Source: Fructobacillus broussonetiae (GTDB taxonomy: Bacteria; Bacillota; Bacilli; Lactobacillales; Lactobacillaceae). Taken from it: a DNA stretch of 64,000 bases. The DNA is taken from positions 237,962 through 301,961 of the forward strand of contig NZ_JAAMFK010000001.1 in the NCBI RefSeq assembly GCF_018437275.1. The letters are read 5' to 3'. Within the stretch, counting starts at the first letter, position 1, and the number at the start of each line of letters is the position of its first letter. A program made the translations under genes and the position numbers. Below the pieces are notes generated by a model. The model saw only the letters and a program-made list of their open reading frames with translations, made no database searches and was not told the DNA's origin. Of the stretch, positions 58,504-64,000 are shown piece after piece.

Positions 58504-59563
58504 AGTCGACTACCGTTTCGAAAAAGTCCAAGAAAACACGTTTTGCTTCTTCCGGTCCAGGTGCTCCATCTGGGAAGAACTGGACGGAAAAGGCTGGGTA
58601 TTCACGGTGACGCAAACCTTGAATGGAATGGTCAATCATGTCCCGGTGGGTCACGAACAGCTTCTTACTGTCGAGTTCGTCTGGGTCGACGACATACCCT
58701 CTACCCTGTCGGGCGTAAATAATTTCTTTTGAGATAATTTCTTGTATGGGGTGGTTCATGCCGTGGTATTCGGCAGGAAGCGCAGCCAAGGCCGAATTGT
58801 TGGCCAAGGCGAAGAGCTCGTGTCCTAATCCGATACCCAGCATAGGCACCTTGGTCTGTAAGACGCGTATCAAAGTCAAAACCGACTCGGGCAAGTCTTC
58901 TGGGTTCCCCGGACCGGTTGATAAAATAATCCCGTCTGGATCCAGAGTCAACACCTCGTCAACTGACGTCGTATAAGGCAAGACCGTGACGTTGGCGTCG
59001 TAGTCCCCTAATACGCGGAGAATGCCGTGCTTCAAACCAAAATCAATCACGATGATGTGAAAACCACGTCCCGGGTTGGCGTAGGCCTTCGGAGTGGCCG
59101 TGTTTTGCACCTGCTTGTTGGTCAAAACCGTGGCGGCCAACTGGTCCTTGGCGTGTTCGTCGACGACGTCAACGATGGTTGCCTTCTGCGAACCCGTTTC
59201 ACGCAGGTGACGAATCAACTTCCGTGTGTCCACCTGAGCGAGGCCTGGAATATTGTATTGTTGTAAGAAGCGGTCCAAGTTCATCCGACGCTGGCGGTTC
59301 GTTGAAACCTCGGCCAGGTCGTGGACAATCATCCCCCGGATCTTCGGGTTGATGGATTCGTAGGCTTCCGCGTGAATCCCATCAGCTCCGACAACGGGCA
59401 TAGCAAAGACAATCATCTGCCCGTCGTAAATGGGGTTGGTTATAGTTTCTTGATAGCCAGAACTGGCGGTATCAAAGATGATTTCACCAAAGGTCGTGGC
59501 TGGTGCCCCGAACCCCTGGCCTGAAAAGACCGTTCCGTCTTCTAAAATCAGGTGCCGTTCCAT
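58484..59563 (-). CDS. CarA-like protein lacking the glutaminase active site
   Basis: 359-residue homologue of the carbamoyl-phosphate synthase small subunit. The N-terminal domain is well kept (LILEDGTVFSGQGFGA, FDTASSGYQETITNP, GLAQVDTRKLIRHLRETG) and the class I amidotransferase fold is recognisable (VIDFGLKHGILRVL, LSTGPGNPEDL). The nucleophile motif GICLGHQ reads GIGLGHE (Cys to Gly245), and the QFHPE dyad reads QFFPD (His to Phe330, Glu to Asp332); the QNHG segment is RQGRG. It cannot act as a normal glutaminase. GAGG precedes the ATG. Operon with pyrR. Confidence 0.85.
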   Translation of the reverse strand: MERHLILEDGTVFSGQGFGAPATTFGEIIFDTASSGYQETITNPIYDGQMIVFAMPVVGADGIHAEAYESINPKIRGMIVHDLAEVSTNRQRRMNLDRFLQQYNIPGLAQVDTRKLIRHLRETGSQKATIVDVVDEHAKDQLAATVLTNKQVQNTATPKAYANPGRGFHIIVIDFGLKHGILRVLGDYDANVTVLPYTTSVDEVLTLDPDGIILSTGPGNPEDLPESVLTLIRVLQTKVPMLGIGLGHELFALANNSALAALPAEYHGMNHPIQEIISKEIIYARQGRGYVVDPDELDSKKLFVTHRDMIDHSIQGLRHREYPAFSVQFFPDGAPGPEEAKRVFLDFFETVVDYVQKNN

Positions 59564-59610
59564 CGATTACCTCGTTAACAAGCGCTACTCGAAAATTGAC
59601 TAATCAGCTT

Positions 59611-60138
59611 TTAGTGTTCAATTACAACGGCGTCTTCGCCATCGATTTCGTCCACCATTACCTGAATCTTTTCGTTTTGAGCCGTTGGAATGTTCTTTCC
59701 AACGAAGTCCGCACGAATTGGCAATTCACGGTGGCCACGATCAATTAAGACGGCCAGAGTGATTGTCTTTGGACGACCAATTTGAATCAAAGCGTCCAAG
59801 GCCGCACGGGTCGTACGACCAGTGAAGAGCACGTCGTCAACCAAGACGATGTTTTGGTCGACAATGTTCAAACGTTCTTGTTCATTCAAACCGAGTTGCG
59901 TGTCGTGGTCCAAACGATCGTCACGGTAATCCGTGATATCGATGGCCATCACTGGAATCTTTTCGCCTTCCAGCTGTTCCAAACGGTCCGCAATGCGGTG
60001 GGCCAAATATTCCCCGCGGGTTTTAACACCGACAAGAATCAAGTTCTGTCCGCCCTTGTTGTGTTCCAAAATTTCATACGTAATTCGTGTCAAAGCACGT
60101 TGCATGGATGGTTGGTCTAATACCACTTTGTTAGCCAT
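59611..60138 (-). CDS. pyrR: PyrR bifunctional pyrimidine regulator / uracil phosphoribosyltransferase
   Basis: 175-residue PyrR. The PRPP loop [17 protein letters not shown] and basic RNA-facing parts ([30 protein letters not shown]) are present. In Firmicutes UMP-bound PyrR causes attenuation of pyr operons. Start at 60138 follows AAAGGATACGAC. No PyrR-binding anti-antiterminator was seen in the rluD-pyrR or pyrR-carA gaps; only a GGCGAC/GTCGCC hairpin at 60164-60179 without a T run. Confidence 0.95.
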   Translation of the reverse strand: MANKVVLDQPSMQRALTRITYEILEHNKGGQNLILVGVKTRGEYLAHRIADRLEQLEGEKIPVMAIDITDYRDDRLDHDTQLGLNEQERLNIVDQNIVLVDDVLFTGRTTRAALDALIQIGRPKTITLAVLIDRGHRELPIRADFVGKNIPTAQNEKIQVMVDEIDGEDAVVIEH

Positions 60139-60206
60139 GTCGTATCCTTTCAATTCCCTTTTGTTAAGGCGACGTCAGTCGCCGTTTTCATATCTGTCAA
60201 AAACGC

Positions 60207-61142
60207 CTAATCAGCGTCCGTCTTCAATTTCGAATCATCAATCGCATTCAACACCTGCTTGAATATCTTTGGCAATTCTGAGTCAAAAGTCAACCGCTTA
60301 CCCGTCGTTGGTTGCGTGAGCACCAAAGTCTTTGCGTGCAGCAGCTGTCCCTTCAAACGAATGCCAGCGATTTCTGCCTGGTGTCCATACGTCGGATCTC
60401 CCACCACCGGGTGCCCGATGTATTGCATGTGCACACGAATCTGGTGCGTGCGGCCCGTTTCGAGCTGCAACTTCAGCAGCGTGCAACCCATGTAGCGTTC
60501 CACCACTTCAAAGTGCGTCACAGCCTCGCGGCCACCAGCCACAACCGCTTGTTTCTTGCGATCCTTTGGATGGCGATCAATTGGTGCATCCACCGTTCCG
60601 TTGTTCTCCTTGAATTCGCCCTTCACGAGCGCGTAGTAGTAACGCTCCGTCTTGTGCTCTTTCAATTCAGCCGCCAGCGCCTTGTGCGCCTTGTCGTTCT
60701 TTGCCACCATGAGCAAGCCCGACGTATCGCGGTCGATTCGGTGGACGATTCCAGGACGGAACTCCCCGTTAATCGTCGAAAGCGGTGCGTGGTAGAGCAA
60801 CGCGTTCACGAGCGTACCGGTCGCGTGTCCAGCTGCCGGGTGGACGACCATTCCCTGTGGCTTATTTACGACAATCAAGTCGTCATCTTCGTACACAACG
60901 TCCAAAGGTATGTTTTCGGCTTCAAGCTTTTCAACCTCCTTGGTGTCAGGGACATGGATGGCAACCTTGTCACCTTCCTTTGGCTTGTACGAACGCTTGA
61001 CAGGACTTCCGTTCACTTCAACCAATCCGTCTTTAATCCAAGCAGCAATGGTCGAACGTGACTGTTCGAGCCCACTCTCCGCTAAGGCCGCATCGATTCG
61101 CTTGCCGTCTTCTTTAATTGTCAATTCAATGGTTTCAGCCAT
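60207..61142 (-). CDS. rluD: RluD-type rRNA/tRNA pseudouridine synthase
   Basis: 311-residue RluA-family enzyme. N-terminal S4 domain (about 15-75, SRSTIAAWIKDGLVEVNGSP) and catalytic domain with HRIDRDTSGLLMVAKN (catalytic Asp), VHPAAGHATGTLVN and GRTHQIRVHMQYIGHPVVGD. Its ATG overlaps the end of the upstream membrane-protein gene by eight bases. The rluD-pyrR order is conserved in Firmicutes. Confidence 0.94.
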   Translation of the reverse strand: MAETIELTIKEDGKRIDAALAESGLEQSRSTIAAWIKDGLVEVNGSPVKRSYKPKEGDKVAIHVPDTKEVEKLEAENIPLDVVYEDDDLIVVNKPQGMVVHPAAGHATGTLVNALLYHAPLSTINGEFRPGIVHRIDRDTSGLLMVAKNDKAHKALAAELKEHKTERYYYALVKGEFKENNGTVDAPIDRHPKDRKKQAVVAGGREAVTHFEVVERYMGCTLLKLQLETGRTHQIRVHMQYIGHPVVGDPTYGHQAEIAGIRLKGQLLHAKTLVLTQPTTGKRLTFDSELPKIFKQVLNAIDDSKLKTDAD

Positions 61143-61491
61143 GTAGAATATCCTTCACCTTTTCTGCGTTTTTCTTGCTGATCAACAAATCAAAGTGATT
61201 GTTGATAAGTAGGTGCCGCTCTTTTACTTGTACACCAGAAAAGCGGACTTGTTTCTTTGTAAAAAAGGAGTGAATCAGGATTTGACCGTCTTCAATCACA
61301 TAGTAGCGACCAAAAACTAAGCCCAATCCGATCAAGGCAATGACTGCCGTATAAAGCATCCAATAGCCGTTCACAGCATACATTAATTCAGAAGCCCAGA
61401 TAGGACTCACGAACAAAAAGGATGTCCAGAGTAACCAAGCAATTTTGTTCCCATAACCCTCTGGTTGATAAAATCCTGATACTTTTGCCAT
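61135..61491 (-). CDS. EbsA-like small membrane protein
   Basis: 118-residue protein with two membrane helices (IAWLLWTSFLFVSPIWASEL, WMLYTAVIALIGLGLVFG) and a C-terminal cytoplasmic part resembling a PH-like module (YYVIEDGQILIHSFFTKKQVR). Position divergent from an RNase H-like gene matches EbsA-family proteins of lactobacilli; the family call is tentative. Start at 61491 follows AAGGAG. Overlaps rluD. Confidence 0.6.
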   Translation of the reverse strand: MAKVSGFYQPEGYGNKIAWLLWTSFLFVSPIWASELMYAVNGYWMLYTAVIALIGLGLVFGRYYVIEDGQILIHSFFTKKQVRFSGVQVKERHLLINNHFDLLISKKNAEKVKDILHG

Positions 61492-61581
61492 GTTCGTCTC
61501 CTTCAACGATTTTCACCTTTACTATTTTAACATTTTTCCCGGCTTCTGTTATTGTTAGACTGGTATTAACAGGAGAAAAAC

Positions 61582-61971
61582 ATGATTCAAATCCAAACGG
61601 ACGCCGCCTTTCGAAAACGAGACGAAAAAGCAAGCGCGGGCATCATCTTCATCAAGGATAAAGTCCAACATCCTTACGCAACTATTTTAGATAAGTGCAC
61701 TGATAACCACGAGGCGGAATTTATGGCATTGCTGTTTGGTTTGAAGACTGTTCAAGCTGAATTAAGCAAGACCGAAATGCTCGAAATTCAGTCGGATTCC
61801 AAGCTCCTCGTCTCCTCCATGCAAAAGCGTTACGCCAAACACTACCAGGAATACGTGGATGAAATTTTAGCAATGCTTCCAAACCCTGAACTCACTTTCT
61901 TCGTCTGGGTAAAGGATTCAAACAACCGCGGTCCGCACGACTTGGCGTTAAGAGCGTTGAAAAAGGACTAA
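61582..61971 (+). CDS. Ribonuclease HI-like (reverse transcriptase-like) protein
   Basis: 129-residue RNase H fold protein. Acidic residues of the family are visible in IQTDAAF (Asp), NHEAEFMALLFGL (Glu) and IQSDSKLLV (Asp), with a final Asp in RGPHDLALRAL. No hybrid-binding domain. Substrate unknown. AGGAG lies seven bases before the ATG. Monocistronic, divergent from the EbsA-like gene, a common pairing in lactobacilli. Confidence 0.85.
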   Translation: MIQIQTDAAFRKRDEKASAGIIFIKDKVQHPYATILDKCTDNHEAEFMALLFGLKTVQAELSKTEMLEIQSDSKLLVSSMQKRYAKHYQEYVDEILAMLPNPELTFFVWVKDSNNRGPHDLALRALKKD

Positions 61972-62074
61972 GTCTTTTATTCCTCGATGGTATCACCTGC
62001 ACCTTCAATCATTTGTCCCCCCGAATTTTTTGATAAAGTATCAGTAGTTGTTTAGAAAGTATTACGGAGTTTTT

Positions 62075-62359
62075 ATGATTCACCAACCATTTTTTTTATT
62101 CCTGTTTGTCCTTGCTTTGATTCAGTTTGAACGTAAGCAAGAATACATCAAAAGCCGAAACGTTTGGCTGATTGCTGGCTTTTTCGCTCTCTACCTGACC
62201 GGTGCTGAACTCTATTCAAGTATTCAAATGAGTTTACAAGATCACCACTGGGGTTATCTTTTGAACTGGGACTTACCAGCCTTGATTTTTCAAGGCCTAT
62301 TCGGTCTCTGGATTGTCTACCGCATCTGGTCAACTCGTCAACCAAAGAAGCAACAATAA
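62075..62359 (+). CDS. Small membrane protein, 94 aa
   Basis: Not recognised. Three hydrophobic stretches: PFFLFLFVLALIQF, VWLIAGFFALYLTGAEL and WDLPALIFQGLFGLWIVY, with a Lys/Gln end. ATG at 62075 has GGAG five bases upstream; the frame is open from 62048 but without a ribosome site there. Followed by a shared terminator. Confidence 0.65.
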   Translation: MIHQPFFLFLFVLALIQFERKQEYIKSRNVWLIAGFFALYLTGAELYSSIQMSLQDHHWGYLLNWDLPALIFQGLFGLWIVYRIWSTRQPKKQQ

Positions 62360-62370
62360 AAGCAAAAGAA

Positions 62371-62403
62371 AAGACGCTTGAGAATATCTCAAGCGCCTTT
62401 TTT
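62371..62403. terminator. Bidirectional terminator
   Basis: GACGCTTGAGA / TCTCAAGCGCC with T6 on the plus strand; lies between convergent genes. Confidence 0.85.
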
Positions 62404-62410
62404 GTTGTGA

Positions 62411-62953
62411 TTAATCTTCGTCGTCGTTGATCAACATTTGGTAACCCCAACGTTCCGTTGAGATGTGATCTGCTTCCTTCATGTGAACTGTACCACGCTG
62501 TTCAAAACCATTGTTGGCAATGACCTTTTGCATTGGCAGGTTACCAGGGTGCGTGTCGATTCGGAAATCGCGTGCGCCCTGTGCGTAGAAGTATGAGACC
62601 AAGGCCGTGATAAAGCGTGGCGTTAAGCGTTGCCCACGGAACTTGTCTGAGATGGCCACACGGTGCAATGAAGCGTAGTCATGACCGCCCTTCAACCATG
62701 AACCGTCCACCAAATTCGTGTAGAGAGGATCTTCCCCTTCGAAAGCCGCCGCATATCCAGCAACTTGGTCATCGGACATCAAGACAAAGGCTTGGTGCTT
62801 GTCCAAATCTTCCTGAATTGTGTCGGAATTAGGGTAATCAGCTTGCCACTGATCGATTCCTTGTTCCTTTAAATACCCTTTTGCCGTCTGTAAAATTTCG
62901 ACAATCGCATCAATATCGCGCGCTTTTGCACGACGCATGTATACTACTGGCAT
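62411..62953 (-). CDS. GNAT family N-acetyltransferase
   Basis: 180-residue acetyltransferase. The GNAT fold is seen in MRRAKARDIDAIVEIL, VAGYAAAF (strand before the acetyl-CoA site), LHRVAISDKFRGQRLTPRFI (motif A, RGQRL) and DTHPGNLPMQKVIANNGFEQRGTV (motif B). Substrate unknown; such proteins often acetylate small amines or protein N-termini. Promoter 70-95 bases upstream leaves a leader of about 60 nt that holds an unused AAAGGAG. Confidence 0.88.
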   Translation of the reverse strand: MPVVYMRRAKARDIDAIVEILQTAKGYLKEQGIDQWQADYPNSDTIQEDLDKHQAFVLMSDDQVAGYAAAFEGEDPLYTNLVDGSWLKGGHDYASLHRVAISDKFRGQRLTPRFITALVSYFYAQGARDFRIDTHPGNLPMQKVIANNGFEQRGTVHMKEADHISTERWGYQMLINDDED

Positions 62954-63020
62954 AAAAATGGTTGCACCCCAAAGTAATTTTTAGCGTGCGGCTCCTTTCC
63001 GTTTTTTTCATCAGATGAAA

Positions 63021-63048
63021 ATTATAGCACAACGAATGATTTTTACAA
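63021..63048 (-). promoter_or_regulatory. Promoter of the GNAT gene
   Basis: Minus strand TTGTAA, 16 bases, TATAAT. Confidence 0.65.
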
Positions 63049-63089
63049 CCTTTTCAAAAATGACGAATTTTTAGAATGGGAAAACGAAG

Positions 63090-63119
63090 AAAAAAGAGTC
63101 CGTTAACACGAACTCTTTT
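63090..63119 (-). terminator. Terminator behind the surface-protein remnant
   Basis: AAAAGAGTTCG / CGGACTCTTTT stem and T6 on the minus strand. Confidence 0.8.
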
Positions 63120-63157
63120 CCCTTCTTACCAAAAGGTAAATGTTTTAAAACGCCCTC

Positions 63158-63907
63158 TTAATCCTGCTTCTTGGTCTTCTTATAACCAAGGGCAGAGGCG
63201 ATTCCAACAAGAGCTAATCCGATTGATTGCTTAAAGTTACCATCAGTCTTCTTAGCCGTATCTGGCATAGCGTGAGAAACTGGGACCGTTTCAGTCTTAT
63301 TCTCATTTTCAGCCTTCAAGCTTAGATTGCTGTTCTTCGTAGCGTCAGTGTCGGTCGTTTGCGCATGTCTGTCCATGCTCTTTTCTTGACCATCCACCTG
63401 TCCAGAAGCTTCAGCTGAACCAAACTTTTCGTCAGACTTGTTATCAGAAGACTTTGCATCTTGCTTATCGGCAGCCTTCGAGGCATCGTCTTGATCAATA
63501 TCTGTCTCATTGTGCTTATTCTTCTCAGAATCAACGTCACCGTTGTCAGTATCCTCATCCCCATCACGAAGTGAGTCGCCGCCATCGGCTGAATGCGGTG
63601 TCACAACAGGGGTTGGTAGTGGCAAGTTATTAATTTTGTCCAAGCCATCGGAAACGGCAGCATCCAACTCGGTCTTACTCTTTGCCTTGTCGATTGCGGC
63701 CTTCGCATTTTCAACGGCCGCTTCCAAATCACCTTCGATTTCATCTTGGTCAGAAGAATCCGTGTTGCCCATTTCCTTTACCTTATCGTGATACTGCTTT
63801 GCAGCATCATCAATTTGCTTCTTGGCGGCATCCTTATCCGAAGCCGTTACTTGAAGCTTAATTGGGTCAGGAATACTTTGAATCAAGGCCTTCACAAGGC
63901 GTGTCAC
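63158..63907 (-). CDS. C-terminal part of a sortase-anchored surface protein, probably 5'-truncated
   Basis: 249 residues: a helical module with DAAKKQIDDAAKQYHDKV and ENAKAAIDKAKSKTELDAAV (DUF1542-like), a Pro-rich turn, a long Asp/Asn/Lys/Ser-rich wall-spanning region, and a sorting signal MPDTA, a hydrophobic stretch (IGLALVGIASALGY) and KKTKKQD. MPxT-type motifs replace LPxTG in some lactobacilli. No signal peptide: the frame is open back to a TAA at 63989-63991 with only a GTG at 63907 as start. So this is most likely the remnant of a longer adhesin. Could be an ORF whose 5' part lies elsewhere. Confidence 0.6.
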   Translation of the reverse strand: MTRLVKALIQSIPDPIKLQVTASDKDAAKKQIDDAAKQYHDKVKEMGNTDSSDQDEIEGDLEAAVENAKAAIDKAKSKTELDAAVSDGLDKINNLPLPTPVVTPHSADGGDSLRDGDEDTDNGDVDSEKNKHNETDIDQDDASKAADKQDAKSSDNKSDEKFGSAEASGQVDGQEKSMDRHAQTTDTDATKNSNLSLKAENENKTETVPVSHAMPDTAKKTDGNFKQSIGLALVGIASALGYKKTKKQD

Positions 63908-64000
63908 GTGGCGCAGCTCTCCAACCGTCTTTGATTCTGCTCGTATGCTGATAAAATGGACAGATTTTATGCATCGTCCACTGTATAATTATCCCAAGAC

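Overview
The window looks like chromosomal DNA of a heterofermentative lactic acid bacterium in the Weissella/Leuconostoc part of Lactobacillaceae. The basis is gene content and protein style: a mevalonate-pathway HMG-CoA synthase, a lysine-type MurE, tRNA-sensing T-box leaders, an EcsAB/HIT/PrsA/YhaNO neighbourhood, AGGAGG-type ribosome sites and medium GC. Genus is an inference. Most of the window is core housekeeping DNA, nearly all on the minus strand, in compact operons closed by strong terminators.

Layout. 0-2 kb: N-terminal part of a XerC recombinase (cut by the window edge), a small conserved protein, and a YafQ-like toxin whose presumed antitoxin is an internally duplicated protein. 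2-11 kb: UPF0210/ACT pair, nucleoside deoxyribosyltransferase, HMG-CoA synthase, ABC-F ATPase, RsmE/PrmA, an MDR oxidoreductase. 11-16.5 kb: lepA, then an AT-richer accessory insert holding a type I toxin locus with two tandem antisense RNAs, a small unknown protein and a GmrSD-like (DUF262/DUF1524) restriction protein. 16.5-24.5 kb: a glycine T-box reading into a DUF2130 gene and glyQS, then frr-pyrH and tsf-rpsB. 24.5-36.5 kb: GIY-YIG/TrmN6, PlsC, YneF, SOS-controlled lexA, YlbF family, a class A PBP, argS with its own T-box, coaBC, murE, a cation/proton antiporter with an attenuator-like leader. 36.6-44.6 kb: dus, rdgB, birA-bioY with a BirA operator, YutD, YunD, an M24 peptidase, rpmA-rplU with an L21 leader. 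44.7-47.5 kb: a TetR gene broken by a stop codon, pnuC, an SMR pump, tRNA-Arg(UCU), a small ORF. 47.5-55.6 kb: trmB, ecsBA, hit, prsA, yhaN-yhaO. 55.7-61.5 kb: rluD-pyrR-carA-carB-like operon. 61.5-64 kb: RNase H-like protein, a membrane protein, a GNAT acetyltransferase and the C-terminal remnant of a sortase-anchored surface protein.

The most striking observation is the carbamoyl-phosphate-synthase-like pair behind pyrR. Both genes are open and overlapping, but the small subunit has lost the glutaminase Cys, His and Glu, and the large subunit is about 230 residues short, with the first ATP-grasp metal ligands replaced and most of the second ATP-grasp missing. It reads as a co-maintained pseudoenzyme complex. 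Other notable items are a glycine T-box with a very short stem I that has a DUF2130 nuclease-like gene between it and glyQS, a type I toxin locus with a duplicated antitoxin RNA, the YafQ/duplicated-antitoxin module, and an L21-L27 operon without the usual Prp protease gene between the two ribosomal genes.
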